Below are positions 1-8,423 of a stretch of DNA of 64,000 nt, one piece after another (within the stretch, counting starts at the first letter, position 1; every line of letters starts with the position of its first letter). Where the stretch lies: NCBI GenBank assembly GCA_035403085.1, contig DAONEM010000008.1:4066-68065 (forward strand), written 5' to 3'. The translations under genes were made by a program, and so were the position numbers. Under the pieces are notes generated by a model. It made no database searches. It saw nothing but the letters and a program-made list of their open reading frames with translations, and had not been told where the DNA came from. This DNA is from JAMOAD01 sp023621955 (GTDB taxonomy: Bacteria > Acidobacteriota > Aminicenantia > JAMOAD01).

Positions 1-1
1 G

Positions 2-196
2 AAGATTCACGCCCAGGAGGCGGAGATTGAGGATTACATCGCTCAAGAGGCTCACCGTTACAATGTCCCCGCCGAAATGCTCAAGAGCTACCTCAAAGAG
101 GAGCAGATCAACTCGATCGAGCACTCCGTCGCCAGGAGAAAAGTGTTGAAGTTCCTCGGGGAAAGTGCTAAAACGAAAGAAACATCCCAGGGGTAA
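2..196 (+). CDS. tig: Trigger factor, C-terminal end (partial)
   Basis: The open frame enters from the left edge and ends at TAA 194-196, giving the last 64 residues of a protein that starts outside the window. The piece is charged and helical, with an AEMLKSYLKEE stretch and a basic tail. This resembles the C-terminal chaperone arm of trigger factor, the ribosome-bound folding factor. Its place directly upstream of clpP-clpX-lon is the classic position of tig in many bacteria and carries much of the assignment. No catalytic motif is available in this fragment. Confidence 0.8.
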   Translation, partial: KIHAQEAEIEDYIAQEAHRYNVPAEMLKSYLKEEQINSIEHSVARRKVLKFLGESAKTKETSQG

Positions 197-200
197 TCCC

Positions 201-818
201 ATGAACGAGAGGATTTTCAACCAGGTTCCCTACGTCATCGAACAAACGGGAAGGGGCGAACGGGTCTACGACATCTACTCCCGTCTGCTGAAGGACAACA
301 TCATCTTCGTCGGGTCGGAGATCAGCGACGCCATGGCCAACATCATCGTCGCTCAGCTTCTCTTCTTGGACGCCGAAACACCCGACAAGGACGTCTACCT
401 CTACATCAACAGCCCGGGCGGCTCTGTTACCGCCGGGTTGGCTATCTACGACACCATGCAGTTCATCAGAAACGACGTGTCGACGATCTGTATCGGTCAG
501 GCCGCCAGCATGGGCGCCGTTCTTCTTGCCGCTGGAACACCGGGGAAGCGCTATATCCTTCCCAACTCCCGGGTCATGCTCCATCAACCCCTGGGGGGGA
601 CACAGGGCGTGGCGGCGGATGTGGAGATCTACACTCAAGAGCTTCTGAGAATCAAGGACACGCTCTTCAAGATCCTCCAGAAACACACCGGCCAAAGCCT
701 GGCGAAACTGAAGAAGGACGCTGACAGAGACCTCTTTCTGAATGCGCAAGAAGCGGTCAAGTACAGCGTCGTCGACCGGATACTGGAGAAGAGGGATGAA
801 GAACAGCCGAAACGATAA
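201..818 (+). CDS. clpP: ATP-dependent Clp protease proteolytic subunit ClpP
   Basis: This 205-residue protein is the serine peptidase that forms the barrel of the ClpXP protease in the cytoplasm. The triad is visible as Ser103 (GQAASMGA), His128 (MLHQP) and Asp177 (ADRDLF), with the same 25- and 49-residue spacing as the E. coli enzyme. The open frame extends upstream to 165, but that part overlaps tig; the ATG at 201 follows an AGGGG stretch and gives the family's usual N-terminus (MNERIFNQVPYVIEQ). There is no long propeptide. The gene lies 4 bp after tig and overlaps clpX, so the protease and its unfoldase are translationally linked. Confidence 0.97.
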   Translation: MNERIFNQVPYVIEQTGRGERVYDIYSRLLKDNIIFVGSEISDAMANIIVAQLLFLDAETPDKDVYLYINSPGGSVTAGLAIYDTMQFIRNDVSTICIGQAASMGAVLLAAGTPGKRYILPNSRVMLHQPLGGTQGVAADVEIYTQELLRIKDTLFKILQKHTGQSLAKLKKDADRDLFLNAQEAVKYSVVDRILEKRDEEQPKR

Positions 819-2061
819 CGAGCCCCGTTGCTCTTTCTGCGGAAAGAAGCGGAACGAGGTGGGGCAGCTCATCATGGGCCCCGGGGTCTACATCTGCGAT
901 GAGTGCACCCGAGCCGCCTATACCCTGACCAACCCGGCCTCCACTCTCGACACCGCCCCTGCCCCCGAGGCGGCCCGTAAAGAGATCACCGAGCTTCCGA
1001 CCCCCTCGAAGATCAAGCTCTTTCTGGACGATTACGTCATCGGACAGGAGAGCGCGAAGAAGAGGATTGCCGTGGCGGTTTACAACCACTACAAGAGAAT
1101 CTTCTGCGCCGAGAAGAAGGACGATTCCGTTGAACTCTCCAAGAGCAACATCTTCCTGATCGGGCCCACCGGTTCGGGGAAGACCCTGATCGCCCAGACC
1201 CTCGCCAGGCTTCTCAACGTTCCCTTCGCCATCGCCGACGCCACGGCTCTCACCGAGGCCGGCTACGTCGGTGAAGACGTGGAGAACATCCTCACTGCCT
1301 TGGTTCAGAACGCCAAGGGGGATGTGAAGAAGGCTGAGAAAGGGATCATCTACGTCGACGAAATCGACAAGATCGCCCGCAAGGGGGACAACCCCTCCAT
1401 CACCAGAGACGTCTCCGGTGAGGGAGTCCAGCAGGCCCTCCTGAAGATCATCGAAGGAACAGTCTCCAACATTCCTCCCCAAGGAGGGAGGAAGCACCCC
1501 CATCAGGAGTTCCTTAAGGTCGACACGACCAACATCCTCTTCATCGTCGGAGGGGCCTTCATCGGCCTCGACAAGATCGTCGCCCGAAGGCTCGGGAGCG
1601 CCACGGTGGGCTTCAACTCCTCCCACACCGTCGTCAACCGGGATGATATTGGGTACCTCTACTCCCTGCTCCAACCGGAAGACCTGATCCAGTTCGGGAT
1701 GATCCCCGAGTTTGTCGGCCGAGTCCCCATCATGGCCACTCTCCACGACCTGAAGGAAGAGGAGATGGTGAAGATTCTCACGGAACCCAAGAACGCCATC
1801 ATCAAGCAGTACCAGAAGCTCTTCCGGATGGAAAAGGTGGACCTCAAGTTCGAACGGGGCGCCCTCGCCTTCATCGCCAGGGAGGCTCTGAAGAGAAAGG
1901 TGGGCGCTCGGGGGTTGAGGGGGATCATCGAAGACGTGATGAACGACGTGATGTTTTATCTCCCTGACAGCCGCGGTTTGGAGAGCTTTACCATTACCGA
2001 GGAGATGGTCAAAGAGAAGAAACGCCTATTCCAGGAGTTCAAGAAAGCCGCGGGGCTATGA
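796..2061 (+). CDS. clpX: ATP-dependent Clp protease ATPase subunit ClpX
   Basis: A 421-residue AAA+ unfoldase that feeds substrates to ClpP. The N-terminal C4 zinc-binding domain has Cys12, Cys15, Cys34 and Cys37. Walker A is GPTGSGKT (123-130), the substrate-gripping pore loop is GYVG (156-159), Walker B is IIYVDE (184-189), and an RKH loop (GGRKHPHQEF) follows. The start at 796 lies inside clpP (23 bp overlap) and matches the family N-terminus; the longer frame from 742 would add out-of-family residues. It overlaps lon by ATGA at 2058. All core motifs are intact. Confidence 0.97.
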   Translation: MKNSRNDNEPRCSFCGKKRNEVGQLIMGPGVYICDECTRAAYTLTNPASTLDTAPAPEAARKEITELPTPSKIKLFLDDYVIGQESAKKRIAVAVYNHYKRIFCAEKKDDSVELSKSNIFLIGPTGSGKTLIAQTLARLLNVPFAIADATALTEAGYVGEDVENILTALVQNAKGDVKKAEKGIIYVDEIDKIARKGDNPSITRDVSGEGVQQALLKIIEGTVSNIPPQGGRKHPHQEFLKVDTTNILFIVGGAFIGLDKIVARRLGSATVGFNSSHTVVNRDDIGYLYSLLQPEDLIQFGMIPEFVGRVPIMATLHDLKEEEMVKILTEPKNAIIKQYQKLFRMEKVDLKFERGALAFIAREALKRKVGARGLRGIIEDVMNDVMFYLPDSRGLESFTITEEMVKEKKRLFQEFKKAAGL

Positions 2062-4439
2062 AGAACATACCCGAAAATTACCGTACCTTGCCTCTGATCC
2101 CCCTTCGGGAGATGGTGATCTTTCCGTCTACCCTGGTCCCCTTTCTCATCGGGCGTCATACCTCCCTCTCCGCACTGGACATGGCCCTCACCAAGGACAA
2201 GGCCCTCTTCCTCACGGCCCAGCTCAACCCAACCGTCGACCTTCCCAAGCCGAAGGACATGTACACCGTCGGTGTGGAAGCCCGGGTCGTCCAAACCGCC
2301 CAATCCCAGGACAACAACGTCAAGGTTGTGGTCGAGGCGATCCGGCGGGCCCGAGTGGTCGAGTACGTCCGCTTCTACCCCTACTATGAGGTCTTGGTCA
2401 AAGAGCTTCCTCAGGTCTCCTACAACGCCGAGGATTTTCAGAAGCACTTCGCTCTGATGATGCAGCTCTTCAAGGAGTTTATGGCGCTTCCGACGGAGAG
2501 TTCCCTGGAGGCGATCATCCCGGCGGCGGTTGCCAGCGATCCTCAACGGATTGTCGACATCGTCTCCTCCCAGCTTCCCCTTCCTCTGACGGATAAGCAG
2601 AACCTTCTGGAGATCATCAACCCTCTGGAGAGGGTCTTCCGACTTACCTCCCACCTGCGTGAGGAGATCAGAGCCAGGCGTGAGAGGAGGGAGAGCTCTC
2701 CCCTCTCGCGCAAAGAGGGGAAGAAAGGTCCCATCCCGAGCCCCGCGTCTCCCTTGCCGGAAGAGGAGGACATCGCCGATAACCCCGAGATTGAGGCGCT
2801 TCGACAGAAGATTGAGAAGTCGGGGATGCCCGAGGCCGCCCGGGAGAAGGCCCTCAAAGAGTTGGAAAGGCTTGAGATGATGCCCCCTTCCGCCGCGGAG
2901 GCGACGGTTTCCAGGAGCTACGTGGACTGGATGGTGGCCCTCCCCTGGAAGACCAGGACCAAAGAGAGGAAAAACCTCAAAGAGGCCAGGCGGATTCTTG
3001 AGAGCGAACACTTCGGTTTGGAGAAGGTCAAGGAGAGAATCCTCGAGTTCTTGGCGGTCCGTCACCTCGTGAAGGTTCCCAAGAGCCCGATTCTCTGCTT
3101 CGTGGGCCCTCCCGGCGTGGGAAAGAGCTCCCTGGCCCAGTCCATTGCCAAGGCCATGGGGAGGAAGTTCGTCCACCTCTCCCTGGGTGGCGTGAGGGAT
3201 GAGGCCGAGATCAAGGGGCACCGGAGAACCTACATAGGCTCCTACCCCGGGCAGATCGTTCACCAGATCAAGAGGGCCGGGGCCCGAAACCCCGTCTTCC
3301 TCCTGGACGAGGTGGACAAGATGACCTCCGATTTCCGAGGAGATCCCGCCGCGGCCCTCCTGGAAGTCCTCGACCCTGAGCAGAACAAGGAGTTCGTCGA
3401 CCGGTATCTGGATGTTGAGTTCGACCTCTCCGATGTCTTCTTCATCACCACCGCCAACAACCTTCAACCCGTTCCGGCGGCTCTGGTGGACCGTATGGAA
3501 GTGATCGAGATCCCCGGGTACACGGAGCTGGAGAAGCTGAAGATCGCCCAGAACTATCTGCTTAAGAAGCAGAAGGCCCTCAACGGCCTCAAGGAACAGC
3601 ACTTGGAACTGCCTGAGGAGACCTTGGAGGAGATCATCCGCCGTTACACCAGGGAGAGCGGAGTTCGAAACCTGGAGAGGATGATCGGCAAGGTCTGCCG
3701 TCGAGTGGCCTTTCGGTTCGTCGAAAGCGGCAAGAAGGAGAACCTCCGGATCGAACGGGACGAGTTGAAAGAGTACCTGGGGGTTCCCAAACATCGGCTT
3801 ACTGCCAGGGAAGAGAAGGAAGAGGTGGGAGTCGTCACCGGCCTCGCCTGGACCGAGGTGGGTGGTGATCTGCTGACCTTCGAGGTGAGGCTGATCCCCG
3901 GAAAGGGGGAGCTCAGACTGACGGGAAGGCTCGGCGAGGTGATGCAGGAATCGGCGCAAACAGCCTTCTCCTATGTGAAGTCTCACCTCGGGGAGCTCAA
4001 GTACGACCTCTCCTTCCTCAAGGAGTACGATATCCACATTCATGTCCCCGAGGGAGCCGTTCCCAAGGAGGGACCCTCCGCGGGGGTGACCATCGCCACC
4101 GCTCTCATCTCTTTGGTTCTGGGGTTGCCTGTCGGTAACAACCTGGCCATGACCGGGGAGATAACCCTCCGGGGAAGAGTGCTTCCCATCGGAGGGTTGA
4201 AGGAGAAGCTGGTCGCCGCCCACAGGGAACACGTGGAGACGGTCTTGATCCCCTTTGAGAATGAAGCGGAACTCAAGGAGGTCCCGGAGGAGATCACCAG
4301 GGACCTGAAGATTCAATTGGTAAAGTCCATGGACGAGGTCTTCCGCCTCGTCTTTCGCCAGGAGCTGAAGAAGGGGTCCCACCAGCTTCCGGCAGCCTAT
4401 TCCTATCCCACCAGAGAAAAGATGAGTGATCAAAATTAA
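2058..4439 (+). CDS. lon: ATP-dependent protease La (Lon)
   Basis: A 793-residue cytosolic AAA+ protease of the LonA type. It has an N-terminal substrate-recognition domain (TLPLIPLREMVIFP), a central ATPase with Walker A GPPGVGKS near residue 350 and Walker B FLLDEVDKM, and a C-terminal S16 protease domain. The catalytic Ser674 lies in GPSAGV and Lys717 in GGLKEKL, 43 residues apart as in E. coli Lon. The length is normal. The gene overlaps clpX by ATGA and runs 14 bp into engB, so the whole quality-control cluster is probably one transcript. A loop at residues 205-235 is rich in Arg, Ser and Glu and looks like a lineage-specific linker. Confidence 0.97.
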   Translation: MKNIPENYRTLPLIPLREMVIFPSTLVPFLIGRHTSLSALDMALTKDKALFLTAQLNPTVDLPKPKDMYTVGVEARVVQTAQSQDNNVKVVVEAIRRARVVEYVRFYPYYEVLVKELPQVSYNAEDFQKHFALMMQLFKEFMALPTESSLEAIIPAAVASDPQRIVDIVSSQLPLPLTDKQNLLEIINPLERVFRLTSHLREEIRARRERRESSPLSRKEGKKGPIPSPASPLPEEEDIADNPEIEALRQKIEKSGMPEAAREKALKELERLEMMPPSAAEATVSRSYVDWMVALPWKTRTKERKNLKEARRILESEHFGLEKVKERILEFLAVRHLVKVPKSPILCFVGPPGVGKSSLAQSIAKAMGRKFVHLSLGGVRDEAEIKGHRRTYIGSYPGQIVHQIKRAGARNPVFLLDEVDKMTSDFRGDPAAALLEVLDPEQNKEFVDRYLDVEFDLSDVFFITTANNLQPVPAALVDRMEVIEIPGYTELEKLKIAQNYLLKKQKALNGLKEQHLELPEETLEEIIRRYTRESGVRNLERMIGKVCRRVAFRFVESGKKENLRIERDELKEYLGVPKHRLTAREEKEEVGVVTGLAWTEVGGDLLTFEVRLIPGKGELRLTGRLGEVMQESAQTAFSYVKSHLGELKYDLSFLKEYDIHIHVPEGAVPKEGPSAGVTIATALISLVLGLPVGNNLAMTGEITLRGRVLPIGGLKEKLVAAHREHVETVLIPFENEAELKEVPEEITRDLKIQLVKSMDEVFRLVFRQELKKGSHQLPAAYSYPTREKMSDQN

Positions 4440-5013
4440 CGAGTGTGTCCTGGCCCGGACCGCCTATGGGGTCGACGGTTTTCTCAAAGACCGGTTAAAA
4501 AAAATCGTCTTCGCCGGACGTTCGAACGTGGGGAAGTCCTCCATGATCAACTCCCTGCTCAACCGCCGTTCCTTGGCCCAAGTGAGTTCCACCCCCGGAA
4601 AGACCAGATCGGTGAACTACTACCTGATCAACGGCTCCTTCTACCTTGTCGACCTTCCCGGCTACGGCTTCGCCAAGGTGAGGGACGAGGAGAAGCAGAA
4701 GTGGTCGCTTTTGATGGAGGAGTTCTTTTCTCGGGAAAAATATGTTACCCTATTGGGTCTTCTTATCGATTCCCAAGTGGGGCCGACCCCGTTCGACGAA
4801 AACATGCTGGGTGCGGCCTCTTTGTACAAACTACCAACCCTGCTCATCGCAACCAAATGCGATAAATTGAATAACGACGAAAAAAAACAAAGATCCCGGA
4901 GATGGGAGGGGGAGACGGGGGTTCCCGTTCTGCCCTACTCTTCGAAATCCGGGGAAGGAAGGAGAGAACTGTGGCAAACCATCGAAAACATACTGGAGGA
5001 TCGGAACCCATGA
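4426..5013 (+). CDS. engB: Ribosome biogenesis GTP-binding protein EngB/YsxC
   Basis: A 195-residue TRAFAC GTPase that helps assemble the large ribosomal subunit. The G1 loop is GRSNVGKSS (31-39), the switch region reads SSTPGKTRSVNYY, G3 is DLPGYGFA, and G4 is TKCDKL. The start is GTG at 4426, inside the 3' end of lon, and gives the standard short N-terminus. The stop overlaps the rho start as ATGA. Linkage of engB to clp/lon genes is common. Nothing unusual is seen in the motifs. Confidence 0.95.
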   Translation: MIKINECVLARTAYGVDGFLKDRLKKIVFAGRSNVGKSSMINSLLNRRSLAQVSSTPGKTRSVNYYLINGSFYLVDLPGYGFAKVRDEEKQKWSLLMEEFFSREKYVTLLGLLIDSQVGPTPFDENMLGAASLYKLPTLLIATKCDKLNNDEKKQRSRRWEGETGVPVLPYSSKSGEGRRELWQTIENILEDRNP

Positions 5014-6314
5014 TGAAAAACACCGTCGAAGAGATCGACGACCAAACTCTTCTGAAACTGGAGGAGCTTGAGAAGCGGACCCTTGTCCAGCTTCAGAAGG
5101 TCGCCAAAGAGATCGGAATCGGCGGCATCTCCTTCTTGAAGAAGCAGGAGATCATCTTCAAGATCCTCGAAGCCCAGGCCCGCGCCAAGGGGTACCTCTT
5201 CGCAGAAGGCGTTCTTGAGGTCCTTCCCGAAGGCTATGGCTTTCTCAGGTTTCCGGTTTACTCCTACCTGCCCAGCTCGGAAGACATCTACGTCTCCCCC
5301 TCCCAGGTGAGAAAGTTCGACCTGCGGATGGGCGACACCGTCTCCGGTTGGATTCGCCCTCCCAAGGACAATGAGAAGTACTTCGCCCTGATCCACCTGG
5401 ATGCCATCAACTTCCTGCCCGTCGAGCAGGCCGTCCGGGTCCGTAGCGGCGTGCGCTTCGAGCAACTGACCCCCCTCCATCCCTTCGAGAAGATCAACCT
5501 GGAGACCTCCAAGGAGAACCTCTCGGCCAGGGTCATGGACCTCTTGACCCCGATCGGGAAGGGGCAGAGAGGGCTGATCGTCGCGGCCCCCAGGACGGGG
5601 AAGACCGTTCTTCTTCAGACGATCGCCAAATCCATCGAGATGAACCAGCCGGAGATGTACGTCATCGTCTTGCTCATCGACGAGAGGCCCGAGGAGGTGA
5701 CGGACATGCAGAGGAACGTGAAGGGTGAGGTGGTCGCCTCTACCTTCGATGAGCCGCCGACGCGCCACGTCAAGGTCGCCGAGATGGTCATCGACAAGGC
5801 CCGCCGTCTCGTCGAGCACGGCAAGGATGTGGTGATCCTCCTGGACAGCATCACCCGTCTGGCTAGAGCCTACAACTCGGTTATCCCGACCTCCAAGCGG
5901 ATCATGTCGGGAGGCTTGGACGCCAACGCCCTTCACAAGCCGAAGAAGTTCTTCGGAGCCGCTCGAAAGATCGAGAACGGGGGTAGCTTGACGATCATGG
6001 CCACCGCCCTGATCGATACGGGCAGCCGGATGGACGAGGTCATCTTCGAGGAGTTCAAGGGGACGGGCAACATGGAGATCAACCTCGACAGACGCCTTGT
6101 CGACAAGAGGGTCTTCCCGGCGATCGATATCTTCAAGTCCGGCACCCGGAAAGAGGAGCTCCTCATCCCCGCCGAGGATCTCGGTCGGATCTGGGTCTTG
6201 AGAAAGGTCCTCTCTCAGCTCAGCGAGCTGGAGGCCATGGAACTTCTCGTGGACAAGCTTGGTAAGACCAAGACGAACAAAGAGTTTCTCAACTCTATGT
6301 CCCGAGGGATCTAA
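5010..6314 (+). CDS. rho: Transcription termination factor Rho
   Basis: A 434-residue hexameric RNA helicase that ends transcripts at rut sites. The N-terminal RNA-binding domain carries LPEGYGFLRFP, then come Walker A AAPRTGKT (192-199, Lys198) and Walker B VVILLDSITRLARAYN. The Q- and R-loop segment SGGLDANALHKPKKFFGAARK and the FKGTGNMEINLDR stretch are intact. The frame is open from 4902, but the ATG at 5010 overlaps the engB stop and gives the normal N-terminus. A second ATG at 5013 is possible. Rho-dependent termination would fit the many hairpins in this window that have no U-tract. Confidence 0.97.
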   Translation: MMKNTVEEIDDQTLLKLEELEKRTLVQLQKVAKEIGIGGISFLKKQEIIFKILEAQARAKGYLFAEGVLEVLPEGYGFLRFPVYSYLPSSEDIYVSPSQVRKFDLRMGDTVSGWIRPPKDNEKYFALIHLDAINFLPVEQAVRVRSGVRFEQLTPLHPFEKINLETSKENLSARVMDLLTPIGKGQRGLIVAAPRTGKTVLLQTIAKSIEMNQPEMYVIVLLIDERPEEVTDMQRNVKGEVVASTFDEPPTRHVKVAEMVIDKARRLVEHGKDVVILLDSITRLARAYNSVIPTSKRIMSGGLDANALHKPKKFFGAARKIENGGSLTIMATALIDTGSRMDEVIFEEFKGTGNMEINLDRRLVDKRVFPAIDIFKSGTRKEELLIPAEDLGRIWVLRKVLSQLSELEAMELLVDKLGKTKTNKEFLNSMSRGI

Positions 6315-6319
6315 AGGAG

Positions 6320-7690
6320 ATGTCCTTTTTAATCCATGTTGTCGATGATGAGCCGATTATCCACGACATTCTGAGGAGGATCTTCAAGGATGAAGAGTAT
6401 ACCCTGGAGTTCTCCACAAACTACGAAGAGGCGGTAGAGAAGCATAAACGGCGACGTTTCGACCTGGTCCTCCTGGATCTGATGATCCCTGGGACCTCTG
6501 GGCTGAAGATTCTCCGGGAGCTTAGGAAGAGCGACGAGGATGTGAAGGTCATCATCATGACCGCTTACGCCACCCTGGAGAGCGCCGTGGAAGCGGTCGA
6601 GCTTGGGAGCATAGATTACATCCACAAGCCCTTCGACAACAAGGAACTCCTCGAGATGGTCCGAAGCGCTCTCCGCTCGGATAACAAACGGGGGATAGAA
6701 GAGATAAAGGATTCCCTTCAGCAGGGGCAGGCCTTTCACAACATCGTCGGCGCCAGCGGCGCCATGCGCAGTGTTGTGGAGAAGATCAAGAAGGTCGCCA
6801 AAACCAACAGCACCGTTCTCATCGAAGGGGAGAGCGGCACCGGGAAAGAGCTGGCCGCTCGAGCGGTTCACATGGAGTCCCTGCGCAGTTCGGCTCCCTT
6901 CGTCGTCGCCTATTCGGCTCCAGACGAGTTGTTGGAAAGTAACCTCTTCGGCCACAAGAAGGGCTCTTTCACGGGCGCTACCGCCGACAAGACGGGACTC
7001 TTCGATGTGGCCCACGGAGGGACGATCTTCTTCGACGATGTGGCCACCGTCCCCATGAGCGTTCAGGCGAAACTCCTGAGGGTTATCCAGGAGAGGGAGT
7101 TCATCGTCGTTGGAGAGACCACCGTCAGAAAGGCCGATGTCAGAGTCATTGCGGCGACGAATCAGAACCTCAAGGAGATGGTCTCCGCGGGGACCTTTCG
7201 GGAGGACCTCTACTACCGGCTCAACGTTGTCAAGATTCTCCTTCCCCCCCTGAGGGAGAGGAAGGAGGATATTCCCCTCCTGGTGGAGCGGTTTATCGAG
7301 AAGTACAACTCCATCAACAACAAGAGCCTGAAGGGGATCACCGACGGGGCCCTGAAGATTCTCGAGAGCCTCTCCTGGCCTGGGAACGTGAGGGAGTTGG
7401 AGAACGTTGTCGAGAGCGGCCTGATCATGAGTGATGGGGAGAGAATCCGACCGGAGGATCTCCCGGTCGAGCTTGTCTATGGAGAGCCCACGGCTCTTCC
7501 GAGCCTGCTGAAGGTGGACGGGACTCCCTTTAAAGACAAGGTGGACCTCTTCCAAAAGAGCCTCATCAGCGAGGCCCTCCGCCAGGCCGACGGAGTCCAG
7601 AAGAGGGCCGCCGAACTCCTGATGATGAAGGCCACGACGCTGAACGAGATGATGAAGAGACTGGGGTTTATGGGCGATGGAAAAGATTAA
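6320..7690 (+). CDS. NtrC-family sigma-54-dependent response regulator with changed ATPase-switch residues
   Basis: A 456-residue regulator with three parts. The receiver (1-115) has Asp9/Asp10, phospho-acceptor Asp53 and Lys103. The AAA+ domain (about 143-375) has Walker A GESGTGKE (170-177), and a Fis-type helix-turn-helix occupies the last 45 residues. Such proteins remodel sigma-54 RNA polymerase when phosphorylated. Three conserved places differ: the sigma-54 contact loop is GSFTGA (215-220) instead of GAFTGA, Walker B is FFDDVA (Asp240 where Glu is usual), and the glutamate-switch Asn is replaced near Tyr198 (FVVAYSAP). The arginine-finger segment FREDLYYRLN is kept. No histidine kinase gene is adjacent. 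AGGAG directly abuts the ATG. A possible target is the sigma-54 site at 22481. Confidence 0.9.
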   Translation: MSFLIHVVDDEPIIHDILRRIFKDEEYTLEFSTNYEEAVEKHKRRRFDLVLLDLMIPGTSGLKILRELRKSDEDVKVIIMTAYATLESAVEAVELGSIDYIHKPFDNKELLEMVRSALRSDNKRGIEEIKDSLQQGQAFHNIVGASGAMRSVVEKIKKVAKTNSTVLIEGESGTGKELAARAVHMESLRSSAPFVVAYSAPDELLESNLFGHKKGSFTGATADKTGLFDVAHGGTIFFDDVATVPMSVQAKLLRVIQEREFIVVGETTVRKADVRVIAATNQNLKEMVSAGTFREDLYYRLNVVKILLPPLRERKEDIPLLVERFIEKYNSINNKSLKGITDGALKILESLSWPGNVRELENVVESGLIMSDGERIRPEDLPVELVYGEPTALPSLLKVDGTPFKDKVDLFQKSLISEALRQADGVQKRAAELLMMKATTLNEMMKRLGFMGDGKD

Positions 7691-8423
7691 ACTGATAAAG
7701 CTTCTCACCGACCGGAGAGTCGATTCCCGGAGGAAGATCAAAGAGATGATCCTCGAAGGGGATGTGACGCTGAGGGGTGAGGTTCTTCGAGAACCAGCCC
7801 GGTTGATCGCTCCCGAGGAGATGGAACAGATCCGTTTTCGGGGACGCAGGCTTCCTCTCCCTCCTCCGACGGTTTACCTCCTCTTGAACAAGCCTAGGGG
7901 CTACCTGACAACGCTCAAGGATCCCCATGGCAGGCCGACGATCATGGACCTGCTTCCCAAGGAGGTCAAGAAGCTGAAGGTCTTCCCCGTGGGAAGGCTT
8001 GACCTTCAGAGCGACGGGCTGGTCCTGCTGACCAACGACGGTGACGCGGCGGATTGGATCCTCCGGGGGGGGTGGGAGAAGGTCTACTTCGTGAAAGTCT
8101 CGGGCTTTCCCGAGGAGAAGAGCCTCGAGTACCTCCGCAAGGGCGTGAAACTGGAGAGCGGCGTGGTGACCCAGCCTTGCAAGATCAGGCCCCTTCGCTC
8201 CGCTAAGACGAACGCCTGGTTCGAGGTGGTCCTTCGGGAAGGGAAGAAGAACCAGATCCGAGAGATGTTCGACAGGGTTCACCACTCTGTCCTCAAACTT
8301 CAGAGGGTTTCCATCGGCCCGCTCTTGCTGAAAGGGATTCCCCCGGGGGGCATTAGAATCGTCGACCCCGAGGCTTTTCAAAAGTTTCTAGCGAAAGAGA
8401 GGGCAGAGAAGGGGGAGAGTTGA
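7677..8423 (+). CDS. RsuA/RluB-family pseudouridine synthase
   Basis: A 248-residue enzyme that isomerises a specific uridine of rRNA to pseudouridine. An N-terminal S4 RNA-binding domain (about 1-60) precedes the synthase domain. Asp109 in VGRLDLQSDGL is the catalytic aspartate, with LLLNKPRG upstream and EGKKNQIREMF as the later family motif. It overlaps the preceding regulator by 14 bp. The family is certain; whether it acts on 16S (RsuA-like) or 23S RNA (RluB-like) cannot be decided from the sequence, although RluB-like is the commoner arrangement outside Proteobacteria. Confidence 0.92.
   Translation: MEKIKLIKLLTDRRVDSRRKIKEMILEGDVTLRGEVLREPARLIAPEEMEQIRFRGRRLPLPPPTVYLLLNKPRGYLTTLKDPHGRPTIMDLLPKEVKKLKVFPVGRLDLQSDGLVLLTNDGDAADWILRGGWEKVYFVKVSGFPEEKSLEYLRKGVKLESGVVTQPCKIRPLRSAKTNAWFEVVLREGKKNQIREMFDRVHHSVLKLQRVSIGPLLLKGIPPGGIRIVDPEAFQKFLAKERAEKGES

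Noticed and set aside
1956..4433. 825-codon open frame on the minus strand
   Set aside because: It is antisense to all of lon, which has every family motif. Long antisense frames are expected in GC-rich DNA with strong third-position bias. The protein is Gly/Leu/Asp-rich without any domain.
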